A stretch of DNA of 64,000 bases from JADJOM01 sp046327715. GTDB lineage: Bacteria; Gemmatimonadota; Gemmatimonadetes; Gemmatimonadales; GWC2-71-9. The notes under the pieces were generated by a model that saw only the letters and a list, made by a program, of their open reading frames with translations, was not told the origin of the DNA and did no database searches. The stretch covers positions 62,001-126,000 of the forward strand of contig JAXLXY010000004.1 of assembly GCA_046327715.1 (NCBI GenBank). Direction: 5' to 3'. Shown in pieces: positions 29,175-38,098 of this stretch; within the stretch, counting starts at the first letter, position 1; every line of letters starts with the position of its first letter. The position numbers and the translations under genes were made by a program.

Positions 29175-31442
29175 CTAGTAGGCCCACTCCGCCCCCAGCA
29201 CCAGCAGGGCCCGGGGCCGGGTGGTGACGGGGATCCGGCCGCCGGTGCCCGGGTTCCGGACGTAGGTCATCAGGTTGCGGCGGGAGAACAGGTTGGTGAG
29301 GGTGCCGTAGGCGGCGATGGTGTGCTGGCGTCCACCCAGCCGCAGGCCCACCGCCTGGCGCAGGCCGACGTCGGTCCGGATGTACGCCGGCAGGCGGGCC
29401 CCGCCGAGCGGCTCGCTCCGGTGGGCGGGCGTGCCGGCGAACTCGCAGCCGCGGTCGAGGAGGTTGCAGGCCTCCCACTCGAACGGGTCTTCGATCGTGG
29501 TCGTCCGTGCGCCGGCCTCGGCGCTGACCGCCACCCGCAGCGCAGTACCCCGCATCGGGCGGAGCACCAGGCCCGCGTCGAGCAGCTGGCGCCCGCCCCA
29601 GGAGGGGATGTAAGTCGTGTCGCCGTAGCTGACCCGGACCCGCTGCAGCGCGTAGCGGGCCACCAGTTCGTGGCGGCTTCCGCTCCAGCCGATGGCGAGC
29701 GAGGCACCGGCGGCGCGACTGGTTCCGGAAGCGAGGCCCACGGTCACGAACGGGTCGGCTTGGCGCGGCGCCACCAGCGCGAGCCCCTCCGCGTGCCGGA
29801 CGAAGCCACGGAGCTCCAAACGAAGCGCCACGGCGGGCCGCAGCTCGAGCTCGACGCCGGCCTCGTCGCCGCGCCCGACCGCGACCCCCGAGTATCCCGC
29901 CAGCGCCGGCAGCTCCGCCGGGAAGATGTGCCCGACCACCGACTCCGGATTGCGAAGCGACTGCAGCAACTGGTGGCGACGGCTCAGGCTCAGGGTGACG
30001 CCTGCGGCCCGACCGAGATCCTGCCGGACGGCGAGTGCGGGACTCAACCGGCTGGCACGGGCCGTGAAGGAGCCGGTGGCCGTCAGCTCTGCCGAGAGGC
30101 CGGGGCCAAGCTGCCGCACGTGGCGCACGAATGGCTGCCAGAGGAGGTGATGCGCGCCGATGGAGGCGAGGCGCAGGGTGTCACCCCCCAGGGCCACACG
30201 ATACGCGGCCGTGGTGCGCTCGACCCGGATCCCACCGGTGGTCCGCTGGCTGGCGCCAGCGTGATCGAGGGAGAGGCTGGCGCCGGTCTGGTGCAGGGAG
30301 GAGTGCATCTGCTCGGGAAGTGAGTCTGCGGCACGCCATTCCGCGAAGGCCGCGCCGGTCGCCCGCCAGGCCCGCAACTGCAGCTGCGTGCGACCGATCA
30401 CCCCGTTCCACCCGACTCCGTAGGAGTGACTGCTCCAGTCGAACCTGTTGCGCGGGGGATCCGTTCCGGCCGTCAGTTGGGCCGAGGCCAGCGCGGAGGC
30501 ATCCACATCGTTGGCCGCGCCGAAGCCGAGCAGCTGCACCGTACCTCCGAAGGCCGGCCCCCGGAGGCTGGCCAGCCAGTCGTGACTGTCTCCGCGCAGG
30601 TAGGTGGGATCCCGGGAATGGTTGAGGAGGCCAGGAAAAGCCGAACGGAGGCTGAGGAGGTAGCCGAGGCCTGCCGGTAGCGGGCCGGCCAGCGTGCCCC
30701 GGAGGTTCGAGGTGCTGAGTCCGGCCTGTACCTGGTGAGCGGTACCCGGCCGGCGGGTCGAGGCCAGCACCGCCCCAGAGAGGGCCTCGGCGCCCTCGGA
30801 GGGGAGCGCCACGCCGCGGAGTTCGAGCCGCTCGAGTGCGTCGGGGTTGAGGGCGCTGAAGACGCCGCCCTGATGAAATGGGTTGAGGATGGGAATGCCA
30901 TCCACCGCGTGGGTCACCTGGTCCGAGGTGCCACCGCGGACATTGAGGCCGGTCGGGGACTCGGTCCGAAGTACCACCTCGCCGCCACCGAGCGCCATGA
31001 GGGCATCGGGTTCCGCCAGCAGCGGGTGCTCCCGGATCCCGGCACTGGACAACGCACGCCCGCCGGCGGCGGCCGAGTCGGCGGTGCGGGAGATCAGCCC
31101 GGGCAGTGCGGCATGGGTTTCGATGGGCGGCAGCAGGACCGGCTGCGCGGCGAGCTCGACCGAGATCTCGACCGTGTCGCCACTGGGCACGATGGCGGCA
31201 AAGTGCCCGGGGGCGTAGCCGATCCGGCGCACGATGACCTGGGCGGTGCCGGCGGGCACGGGGACCAGCAGGTAGCGGCCGGTCGCGTCGGTCCGGGCCA
31301 CCAGCTGGGCGGCGGGCAGCGACACGACCGCATCGCTGAGCGGCGCGCGAGAGCCGGCCTCGCGCACGGTGCCGGTGATGGCACCGGCCGGGATCTGCAG
31401 CATGCCGAGGAGGGGGACGAGCGCAAACCCGGCGAGCGTCAT
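29175..31442 (-). CDS. TonB-dependent receptor with carboxypeptidase-regulatory-like N terminus
   Basis: 755 residues. Signal peptide, then a CarboxypepD_reg-like domain (GAITGTVREAGSRAPLSDAVV, about 20-105), a plug domain (LRTESPTGLNVRGGTSDQVTH) and a predicted 22-strand barrel ending in the aromatic residues EWAY. The substrate is unknown. The start has a strong GGGAGGG ribosome site. It lies between csoR and the ECF sigma gene on the same strand, 107 bases after csoR. Confidence 0.88.
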   Translation of the reverse strand: MTLAGFALVPLLGMLQIPAGAITGTVREAGSRAPLSDAVVSLPAAQLVARTDATGRYLLVPVPAGTAQVIVRRIGYAPGHFAAIVPSGDTVEISVELAAQPVLLPPIETHAALPGLISRTADSAAAGGRALSSAGIREHPLLAEPDALMALGGGEVVLRTESPTGLNVRGGTSDQVTHAVDGIPILNPFHQGGVFSALNPDALERLELRGVALPSEGAEALSGAVLASTRRPGTAHQVQAGLSTSNLRGTLAGPLPAGLGYLLSLRSAFPGLLNHSRDPTYLRGDSHDWLASLRGPAFGGTVQLLGFGAANDVDASALASAQLTAGTDPPRNRFDWSSHSYGVGWNGVIGRTQLQLRAWRATGAAFAEWRAADSLPEQMHSSLHQTGASLSLDHAGASQRTTGGIRVERTTAAYRVALGGDTLRLASIGAHHLLWQPFVRHVRQLGPGLSAELTATGSFTARASRLSPALAVRQDLGRAAGVTLSLSRRHQLLQSLRNPESVVGHIFPAELPALAGYSGVAVGRGDEAGVELELRPAVALRLELRGFVRHAEGLALVAPRQADPFVTVGLASGTSRAAGASLAIGWSGSRHELVARYALQRVRVSYGDTTYIPSWGGRQLLDAGLVLRPMRGTALRVAVSAEAGARTTTIEDPFEWEACNLLDRGCEFAGTPAHRSEPLGGARLPAYIRTDVGLRQAVGLRLGGRQHTIAAYGTLTNLFSRRNLMTYVRNPGTGGRIPVTTRPRALLVLGAEWAY

Positions 31443-31549
31443 CCGTCCCTCCCCACAGGTTGACCGAGGCCGGGACCGTGCGGCCGGCGCGCCATCGGCC
31501 CTGTCGGCAATGTTCCGGCTGAGGGGTCAGGAGCGCAAGGCGTCGGGGA

Positions 31550-31885
31550 TCAGCGGGCGCCGCGGAAGATCAGGTCGGCGAGCTCGTCGTAGACCGCCTC
31601 CGCGGCGGCCGGGTCCTCCGCCCGGATGGCCGCGGAGGCGCAGTGCTTCAGGTGATTCCGCAGCAGCGAGCGGCTCACCCCCCGCAGCGCCTCCTGGACC
31701 GACGTCACCTGGGTGATGATATCGGTGCAGTAGCGTTCCTCCTCCACCATCTTCTGCAGCCCGCGCACCTGGCCCTCGATGCGGCGCAGCCGGGTGAGGA
31801 CGGTGGCCTTGATCTCCGGGTCCACCGCCACGGCATGGCGTTCGTCACCGCCGGCGCAGGCGCAGGGCAGGGTCTCATCAGGCAT
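31550..31885 (-). CDS. csoR: copper-sensing repressor CsoR
   Basis: 111-residue all-helical metal sensor. The ligand set C53, H78, C82 has the same spacing (C-x24-H-x3-C) as the Cu(I) site of CsoR, separating it from nickel or formaldehyde relatives. An N-terminal C-A-C (residues 8-10) is extra. CsoR leaves DNA when it binds Cu(I), switching on copA/copZ. It is third in the copZ-copA-csoR operon, 26 bases after copA. Confidence 0.95.
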   Translation of the reverse strand: MPDETLPCACAGGDERHAVAVDPEIKATVLTRLRRIEGQVRGLQKMVEEERYCTDIITQVTSVQEALRGVSRSLLRNHLKHCASAAIRAEDPAAAEAVYDELADLIFRGAR

Positions 31886-31911
31886 CGGATGCTCCTCGCA
31901 GGAAGGCCGGA

Positions 31912-34239
31912 TCAGTCGCGCGCCCGGCGCAACCGCAGGCTGTTGGTGACGACGCTGACGCTGCTCAGGGCCATGGCCCCGGCGGCGATCGCCGGGTTGA
32001 GCCGCCAGCCGAGCAGCGGATACAGGAGCCCGGCCGCGATGGGGATGCTCACCACGTTGTAGGCGAAGGCCCAGAACAGGTTCTGGCGGATGATGCGCAG
32101 GGTGGCGCGGCTGAGCGCGAAGGCGGTGGCCACGCCGCCCAGGTCGCCCTTCACCAGGGTGACCTGCCCCGCATCCATCGCGGTGTCGGTGCCGGTGCCC
32201 ATCGCCACGCCGACATCGGCGGCGGCCAGGGCCGGGGCGTCATTGATGCCGTCGCCCACCATGGCCACCACATGGCCTTCGCCCTGCAGCCGGCGGATCT
32301 CGGCGAGCTTGCCGTCGGGGAGCACGCCGGCCACGACGCGGCTGATCCCCACCGTGGCCGCCACGTGCCTCGCGGCCGCGGGCTGGTCACCGGTGAGCAT
32401 CACCACCTCGATGCCCCGCGACGCCAGCCGGGCGATCCCGGCGGCACTCGTGGGCCTTACCGGGTCGGTGATCTCGAGGGTGCCGCCCAGGACGCCATCC
32501 ACCGCCACGTGGACCTCGGTGGCGCCGGTGGTACCGGCGGCCGGGACCACGAGGCCGAGTTCGGCGAGCATGCGCGCATTGCCGACCGCCACCTCACGCC
32601 CCTCCACCCGCCCCCGGACGCCGAGACCGGCGTCGCTGGAGAAGAACGATGGATCGGCGAGGGCCAGCCCTCGCTGCGCCGCCGCCCGGACGATGGCGCC
32701 GCCCAGGGGGTGCTCGCTCAGCCGCTCGAGCGACGCCGCGAAGCGCAGCACGTCGTCGGCCGTGGCGGGCGCCGCGGGCAGGACCCGGGTCACCGCGGGG
32801 CGACCCTCGGTGATGGTGCCGGTCTTGTCGAGCACCACGGTGTCGACCTGGGCCGTGCGCTCCAGGGCGTCACCGCCCTTGATCAGCACCCCGAGCTCGG
32901 CACCGCGGCCGGTGGCAACCATCACGGCCGTGGGGACCGCGAGCCCCATGGCGCAGGGGCAGGCGATGACCAGCACCGAGACCCCGGCCACCACGGCGTT
33001 GATGAGGCGCGGAGCCGGGCCGAACCAGAACCACCCGACCACGGTGAGAGCGGCAAGGCCGATCACCACCGGCACGAAGACGGCGGCGATGCGGTCGGCG
33101 AGCCGCTGGATCGGCGGCTTCTGTCCCTGGGCATCGCGGACCAGGCGGAGGATCCGCGAGAGGACCGTATCGCGGCCCACCCGGAGGGCGCGCATCCGCA
33201 GGGCACCCCCGCCGTTGAGCGTGCCACCGACGACGTCGCTTCCCGGGCCGCGGGGCACCGGGATGGGCTCGCCGGTCAGCATCGATTCGTCCACCGCGCT
33301 CTCTCCCTCGACCACGACGCCGTCGACCGGGATCCGCTGCCCGGGGCGCACCAGGAGCTGGTCGCCGGGAAGCACGGCGGCGATGGCCACCTCGGTTTCG
33401 GTCCCGTCCCGCAGCACGGTGGCGTGGTCGGGACGGAGGCCGGCCAGCCGCCGGATGGCGGCACCGGTGCGATGCCGGGCCCGGGCCTCGAAGTAGTTCC
33501 CGAGGAGCACGAAGCCGACGATCCAGAGGACGGCTTCGTAGTACACGTCGGGCGGGAGCCCACGCCGCTGCAGGGCCTGGGCGCCGAGGGTGTTCGCCGC
33601 GCTGAGCGCCAGTGCGGAGATGCTGCCGAGGGCGATCAGGGTGTTCATGTCGGCGGCCCGGTGCCGCAGGGCGGCCCAGGCGCCGGCGAAGAACCGCCAG
33701 CCGGTCCAGAGGACCAGTGGTGGCACCATGACCAGCATGCCGAAGCGCACCAGGTCGGCGTCGAGGCGACCGAGGGGAGGCGCCAGCCGGACCAGCAGCA
33801 GATTCAGCGCCATCATGGCGCGCGACAGCGGATCGGTCGCATGGGCGCCGGCGGCCTGCAGCATGAGGGGAACGCCGAGGAGCATGGCGAGCAGCGCCGC
33901 GCCGATCGTCAGGAGGACCTTGAGCAGCAGGCGGCGCAGTTCGACCTCGTACCGTTCTTCCTCGGCCGCCAGCTCCTCCTCGACGGTCTGGTCTGGCGGC
34001 GGCAGCTCGGCGCCGTAGCCGGTCTGGCGGATGACGGCGGCGAGATCGTGTGGGGAGGTGCGGGCCGGATCGTACGCGACGGTGGCGGCGTTGGTCATGA
34101 GATTCACGCTGGCCCGGGCCACCCCTGGCGTCTTCTCGAGCTGGCGCTGGACCCGCGCACTGCAGGCCGCGCAGGTCATCCCGGAGACCGCGAATTCCAC
34201 GGTCGGTTCGGGGGCCGTGGGGGTGGCGGTGTCATGCAT
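31912..34239 (-). CDS. copA: Cu(+)-exporting P1B-type ATPase CopA
   Basis: 775 residues. One N-terminal heavy-metal domain (GMTCAACS), then eight membrane helices. The transmembrane metal site is C-P-C (IACPCAMGLAVPT), the phosphorylation motif is DKTGT, and the H-P motif is SEHPLGG. The last helices carry the YN...IPxAAG and M-x-x-S-S signatures of Cu(I) pumps (FAYNVVSIPIAAG, AMALSSVSVV). Exports Cu(I) from the cytosol. The start overlaps the copZ stop. Confidence 0.97.
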   Translation of the reverse strand: MHDTATPTAPEPTVEFAVSGMTCAACSARVQRQLEKTPGVARASVNLMTNAATVAYDPARTSPHDLAAVIRQTGYGAELPPPDQTVEEELAAEEERYEVELRRLLLKVLLTIGAALLAMLLGVPLMLQAAGAHATDPLSRAMMALNLLLVRLAPPLGRLDADLVRFGMLVMVPPLVLWTGWRFFAGAWAALRHRAADMNTLIALGSISALALSAANTLGAQALQRRGLPPDVYYEAVLWIVGFVLLGNYFEARARHRTGAAIRRLAGLRPDHATVLRDGTETEVAIAAVLPGDQLLVRPGQRIPVDGVVVEGESAVDESMLTGEPIPVPRGPGSDVVGGTLNGGGALRMRALRVGRDTVLSRILRLVRDAQGQKPPIQRLADRIAAVFVPVVIGLAALTVVGWFWFGPAPRLINAVVAGVSVLVIACPCAMGLAVPTAVMVATGRGAELGVLIKGGDALERTAQVDTVVLDKTGTITEGRPAVTRVLPAAPATADDVLRFAASLERLSEHPLGGAIVRAAAQRGLALADPSFFSSDAGLGVRGRVEGREVAVGNARMLAELGLVVPAAGTTGATEVHVAVDGVLGGTLEITDPVRPTSAAGIARLASRGIEVVMLTGDQPAAARHVAATVGISRVVAGVLPDGKLAEIRRLQGEGHVVAMVGDGINDAPALAAADVGVAMGTGTDTAMDAGQVTLVKGDLGGVATAFALSRATLRIIRQNLFWAFAYNVVSIPIAAGLLYPLLGWRLNPAIAAGAMALSSVSVVTNSLRLRRARD

Positions 34240-34445
34240 CAGGCCGTACCCTCGACCTTGTATCCCGCCTCTTCAATGGCGGCCTTCACCAGCGCGGCGG
34301 TGCCGTCGTCGGCCACGGTCAGGTCGGCGCGACCTATCGTCACCGAGCGAACGTCCACGCCGGGCACCCCGGTGACCGCTCGATTGACCGCGTTGAGGCA
34401 GTGTGAGCAGGACATGCCAGAGATGTGTAACGTGATATTTTGCAT
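34239..34445 (-). CDS. copZ: copper chaperone CopZ (heavy-metal-associated domain)
   Basis: 68 residues, a free-standing ferredoxin-like HMA domain with the Cu(I) motif G-M-S-C-S-H-C near residue 9-15. The frame is open to 34523, but the ATG at 34445 has GAGG 9 bases upstream. The histidine inside the metal motif is used in some CopZ proteins to tune copper binding. First gene of copZ-copA-csoR. Confidence 0.93.
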   Translation of the reverse strand: MQNITLHISGMSCSHCLNAVNRAVTGVPGVDVRSVTIGRADLTVADDGTAALVKAAIEEAGYKVEGTA

Positions 34446-34494
34446 TGTTTTATGCCTCATTTTCCGGACCGGAAATCGGGTGAGCAGCGTGGCT

Positions 34495-34523
34495 AGTCTA
34501 TCATAGGGGGCCAGGGTATGCAA
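34495..34523 (-). promoter_or_regulatory. candidate promoter of copZ-copA-csoR
   Basis: On the minus strand, TTGCAT (34518-34523) and TAGACT (34495-34500) are separated by 17 bases, a sigma-70-like layout, placing transcription start near 34488, about 43 bases before the copZ ATG. The spacer is filled by a CsoR-like operator candidate. Confidence 0.6.
34503..34519. promoter_or_regulatory. CsoR operator candidate 1
   Basis: ATAGGGGGCCAGGGTAT: a G-rich core between inverted A/T ends, the shape known for CsoR/RcnR-type operators. It occupies the spacer between the -35 and -10 boxes of the copZ promoter, so bound CsoR would block RNA polymerase. Confidence 0.6.
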
Positions 34524-34524
34524 G

Positions 34525-34540
34525 TAGGGGGGTGGGGTAT
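34525..34540. promoter_or_regulatory. CsoR operator candidate 2
   Basis: TAGGGGGGTGGGGTAT matches candidate 1 at 13 of 16 positions and lies exactly 21 bp away (two helical turns, same face). It is just upstream of the copZ -35 box. Confidence 0.55.
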
Positions 34541-34567
34541 AAAAGTGGATTCGGCTCCTGCGGGGGC

Positions 34568-36193
34568 ATGGACCCTGCCATCTTCCAGCCCATGAGCATT
34601 GGCGAGGCGCACTTCCGGCAACGCATCCCGCTGCTGCACCCGCGGACGCGCATCCAGGACCTGGATGTGCTCAAGGCGTGGTACGAGGCGGTGGCCGACG
34701 CGATGCGCCCGGAGCTGCCCTCCGAGCTCTTCGGCCTGTGGATCTACGGCACGGATGGGCTGCCGATCCTCATCGAGCCCGAGGCGCTGAGTGCGGACGC
34801 CCTTGAGGTCCCGGCGGCGAACCCGATTGCCAACCAGCACCTGCTCGACGACGTCGAAGACCGGATCCGTCGCGCCGGGTACGGTTCGGTGCTGCTGCGG
34901 CCGGTGCGGTTCGGCGGTCAGGACGTGGCGCTCATCCTGCTGGCCTCGTTCACCCCGCACATCTACGGGCTCCGCGCGGGGGAGATGTTCGAGGCGGCGG
35001 CGGACGTGATGGCGCCCATGCTCGCGCGGGTGACCCGCGGCGGTTCGGCGGTGGACGAGCTGGCGCCGCCCATGGCCCCGCAACCCGCGCACGAGCATGT
35101 CCCGGCGGTGGAGGAGCGGGTCCGGGAGCAGGCGCGCGAGGGGGAGCTGTTCGAATCGCTGGCGGACGCGCTGGGCGGCGCGGGGACGCCGCGCGACCTG
35201 ATGCTGGCGCTTTCGTTCGCGGTACAGTCGGCGCTGCCGCACGATGCCTACGAGCTGCTGATTCCGGACTCGGAGGGTGCCCACTACTACCGGCTGGCGC
35301 TGCACGGGCATGGCGTGCTGTGGGGGGATCCGGCGCTGGCGCGCCCGGCCGCCGAGCTCAACCCGACCCTGCTCTTCGGCGACCGCAACACCGTGGTGGT
35401 GGGCGACACGACGGCGGCCTACGTGCCGCGGGTACCGGAGCTGGTGACGGTCCGGGGTCCCGAGGCGCCGCCGCGCTCGCTGATCGGGGTGCGGCTGCGG
35501 GTCGTGGAACGGCCGGTGGGATACCTGCTGCTGGGGAGCGCGGGGCCCGAGTTCTACCAGGCCGCCGACCTGGCGATCCTCGACCGGGTGGGCGCCCTGC
35601 TCGCGCCGCGGGTGGATGCCCTGGTGCTGGGCTGGCAGTTCAGCGTGCTCAAGTCGCAGTTCGACCTGCTCCGGCACGTGCCGATGCACCTGGCACGGGT
35701 GGCGGAGCTGCTCGCGGCCACGCCGTTCCTGGGCGAGGGGAGCCGGCAGTTCGTGCAGCTGGCGGGCGCGCTGCTGCCGGTGACCGCGCTCGAGTTCGCG
35801 GTGCGCCTCACCGATGACCGCCGCGTGGCGGTGGTGCGGCCCGGGGCGGCGACGCCGCTGGCCGACCTGCCGCAGGAACCGATCGAGGGCACCGGCGTGG
35901 CGCAGGTGGTGCGCGGCGAGCTGCCCTACCTGCTGACCTCGCAGGACGAGGGCCAGGGCGCGGTGTCGGTGCTGGTGGTGCCGCTCCGCACGGGCGGCCG
36001 GGTGTTCGGGGCCATGGCCATGACGGCGCGCGGCAGCGAGTCGTTCTCGCGGACGGACATGGCGCTGGCCCAGCAGCTGGCGGACCTCGCGGCGCCCCAC
36101 CTCGAGCTGGCGCGCCGCAGCGGCGGGCTGGGCGGCCCGATCATGCCGGGCTGGCGGCGGACCGAGGTCCGCGAGCAGGTCGAGGAGGAGTAG
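34568..36193 (+). CDS. GAF-like multidomain protein, function unknown
   Basis: 541 residues from the ATG at 34568 (a GTG at 34532 would overlap an operator candidate). No signal peptide or membrane helix. Three regions: about 1-155, a charged linker with a short coiled-coil (EERVREQAREGELFESLADAL), then two GAF-like alpha/beta modules (about 200-340 and 355-525, the latter with SVLVVPLRTGGRVFGAMAM). GAF modules bind small ligands or sense redox state, but no output domain is attached. Divergent from copZ. Confidence 0.65.
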   Translation: MDPAIFQPMSIGEAHFRQRIPLLHPRTRIQDLDVLKAWYEAVADAMRPELPSELFGLWIYGTDGLPILIEPEALSADALEVPAANPIANQHLLDDVEDRIRRAGYGSVLLRPVRFGGQDVALILLASFTPHIYGLRAGEMFEAAADVMAPMLARVTRGGSAVDELAPPMAPQPAHEHVPAVEERVREQAREGELFESLADALGGAGTPRDLMLALSFAVQSALPHDAYELLIPDSEGAHYYRLALHGHGVLWGDPALARPAAELNPTLLFGDRNTVVVGDTTAAYVPRVPELVTVRGPEAPPRSLIGVRLRVVERPVGYLLLGSAGPEFYQAADLAILDRVGALLAPRVDALVLGWQFSVLKSQFDLLRHVPMHLARVAELLAATPFLGEGSRQFVQLAGALLPVTALEFAVRLTDDRRVAVVRPGAATPLADLPQEPIEGTGVAQVVRGELPYLLTSQDEGQGAVSVLVVPLRTGGRVFGAMAMTARGSESFSRTDMALAQQLADLAAPHLELARRSGGLGGPIMPGWRRTEVREQVEEE

Positions 36194-36202
36194 GCGAGCG
36201 GG

Positions 36203-37030
36203 TCAGCGCGCCACCGCGCTGGGATGCACGGGGGGTGGCGCCGCCGCCTCTGCCTCGCGGGACCACCGGAAGAAGATCACCCCGAACGCGAACCAGACCG
36301 GCAGGTCTCCCACGAGCTTCATGAGGAGGCCGGCGATCTTCTGGTCCTCCTGCGCGGTCAGCAGGCGGGCCACGCGGGGCGCGAGCTCATAGGTGGCGTA
36401 GAGCGGGTACTCCGCGAAGGTAAGGAACGCGGATGGGATGATCGCCGGCAGGGTGGCGGCAAAGAGGTAGGCCATCTTGAGCGGCCGCCGGAGCGAGGCG
36501 ACGTCCGGGTCGGGCGCCATGACCGGCCACCAGAGCCACAGCCCGCCTCCGATCCAGGCGAGGTCCACGAGCAGCGCACCGAGCTGGCTGGCCATCAGCG
36601 CGTCCACCACCGAAGGGACGTGGGTGGCGAACAGGATCGTGCTGAACCCCGCCAGCGCCGGCCCCGGCCTGGCGGCGAAGCGGAGCAGGGCCGCCGCGCC
36701 GGGGCGCGCGAGGGCGCGCCGGATATCCGCCGTGTCGAAGCCCAGGATGAGGCATGGCGGGGCCACCAGCGACAGCAGGATGTAGCTGACGGTGTGCGCG
36801 CTGAGCAGGTAGCCGGCGCCGAGGGCGCCGAGGGGCCAGTCGAGCGCGGCCCACAGCAGCAGGAGGCCGGTGCCGAACCACGCGGTGCCGCGTCCGCCCG
36901 GCCGGGCGCCCTCCAGCCGGCGCAGGCGGTAATAGACGACGGCCAGGGCCAGCACGAACAACCAGACGCCGGGATACGCCCGCCACGCCCACGTCCAGCT
37001 CTGGCCGGTGGCCGCACACCACCAGCTCAT
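36203..37030 (-). CDS. CtaG-like cytochrome c oxidase assembly membrane protein (caa3 type)
   Basis: 275 residues with about seven membrane helices and several conserved histidines and tryptophans (LSAHTVSYILLSLVAPPCLILG, WIGGGLWLWWPVMAP). This matches the multi-helix CtaG/caa3 assembly family, not the single-helix Cox11. It is the last gene of the minus-strand copper operon with PCuAC and Sco proteins, all linked to loading copper into cytochrome oxidase. The ATG overlaps the PCuAC stop. Confidence 0.85.
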   Translation of the reverse strand: MSWWCAATGQSWTWAWRAYPGVWLFVLALAVVYYRLRRLEGARPGGRGTAWFGTGLLLLWAALDWPLGALGAGYLLSAHTVSYILLSLVAPPCLILGFDTADIRRALARPGAAALLRFAARPGPALAGFSTILFATHVPSVVDALMASQLGALLVDLAWIGGGLWLWWPVMAPDPDVASLRRPLKMAYLFAATLPAIIPSAFLTFAEYPLYATYELAPRVARLLTAQEDQKIAGLLMKLVGDLPVWFAFGVIFFRWSREAEAAAPPPVHPSAVAR

Positions 37031-37470
37031 TCGTCGCCGTACTTCCGCACCGGCAGCTGGAGCGTGACGCTGCCGGCGCGCGCGAAGGTCAGCGTGAGCG
37101 CCAGCGAATCGCCCGCCTGCGGCATGGCCGAGAAATCCGAGAGCATGATGTGGGTGCCCCCCGGCGCCAGCGACAGCGTGCCGCCGGCAGGGATGGGCAG
37201 GGTCATGACGTGCGCCATGCTGCCGCCGTGGAGCATGGCGCCGGCCGCCGCCGGGCTCGAGGCACCGAGGAGGGTGTCGGGGGCGGTGCCGCGATTGGTG
37301 ATCTCGACATAGGCGGCGCCGCTCGCCTGGATGATGGGCTCGTAGGCGAATCCCCTGGTGAGCACCAGGTCGCCGACGGTGGCGGAGGCCGTCGGGGGAC
37401 CGCCGGCACAGGCGGCGAGGAAGCAGAGCGCGCCGATGCTGGCACCATACCGGAGGGCCGGTCGCATCAT
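37027..37470 (-). CDS. PCuAC-family periplasmic copper chaperone lipoprotein
   Basis: 147 residues with signal peptide and lipobox LAAC (C21). The cupredoxin-like PCuAC domain contains H81, M85, H107 and M109 (GGTHIML), the H/M set that holds Cu(I), although the usual upstream His-Met pair is replaced by alanines. PCuAC hands copper to Sco or directly to the CuA site of oxidase. Coupled to both neighbours by 4-base overlaps. Confidence 0.88.
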   Translation of the reverse strand: MMRPALRYGASIGALCFLAACAGGPPTASATVGDLVLTRGFAYEPIIQASGAAYVEITNRGTAPDTLLGASSPAAAGAMLHGGSMAHVMTLPIPAGGTLSLAPGGTHIMLSDFSAMPQAGDSLALTLTFARAGSVTLQLPVRKYGDE

Positions 37471-38096
37471 TGCTCCGTGAGAAGGGGGAGGTCCCGGGCC
37501 CAGTCCTGCTGCCGGATCCCGAAGGGATATACCACGTGGGCCAGGTTGTCGCGGGTGAAGGCGATGACCGACGCCGGGTGGCCCACATAGTAGGCCGTGT
37601 CGCCCGGGAGGCGTTCGATGACCGGCTTGCCGAAGGGCAGCTGGCCGATGGCGTTCATCAGGGCGAGCGAATCCCCGGTGAGCCCGATGAAGCGGGGATC
37701 GAACTTGTCGAGCCAGGCGCGCATCGCCGCCGGGGTGTCGCGCACCGGGTCGGTGGTGACGAAGACCACCTGCACCGCGTTGTTGACCTCGGGCGAGAGC
37801 TTCCTGAGCACCGCGGCGATGTTGGCGAGGTGCACGGGACAGACGTCGGGGCAGTGGGTGTAGCCGAAGAAGAGCAGGGCGACCTTGCCCTCGGTTTCCT
37901 TGCGGAAGTCGTAGAGCCGGCCATCGGTGGTGGTCAGGACGAAATCCGGCTTGGCGATGGGGGGCTCGACCTTGGGCGCCGCGAGCCCGTCCGGATTGAA
38001 CACCTTGGGGCCGGCGGGCTTGCAGCCAGCGCCGAGCGCGAGCAGCGCGACGAGGGCCAGGAGGCCGGAGCGGGCAGAGGCGGGGCGTCGGTGCAC
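37467..38096 (-). CDS. SCO1/SenC-family copper/redox lipoprotein (copy 1)
   Basis: 209 residues from a GTG at 38096, 2 bases after the stop of copy 2. Signal peptide with lipobox GAGC (C25), then a thioredoxin fold with the Sco copper motif C82-x3-C86 (THCPDVCP) and a distal His (VGHPASV). Delivers copper to, or reduces cysteines of, the CuA site in oxidase. Confidence 0.92.
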   Translation of the reverse strand: MHRRPASARSGLLALVALLALGAGCKPAGPKVFNPDGLAAPKVEPPIAKPDFVLTTTDGRLYDFRKETEGKVALLFFGYTHCPDVCPVHLANIAAVLRKLSPEVNNAVQVVFVTTDPVRDTPAAMRAWLDKFDPRFIGLTGDSLALMNAIGQLPFGKPVIERLPGDTAYYVGHPASVIAFTRDNLAHVVYPFGIRQQDWARDLPLLTEQ

Positions 38097-38098
38097 GG

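Noticed and set aside
31494..31516. ECF-type promoter (GGAAC ... CGAT) before the TonB receptor on the minus strand
   Set aside because: The spacer is only 14 bases, shorter than the 16-17 usual for ECF promoters, and there is no second copy before a related gene.
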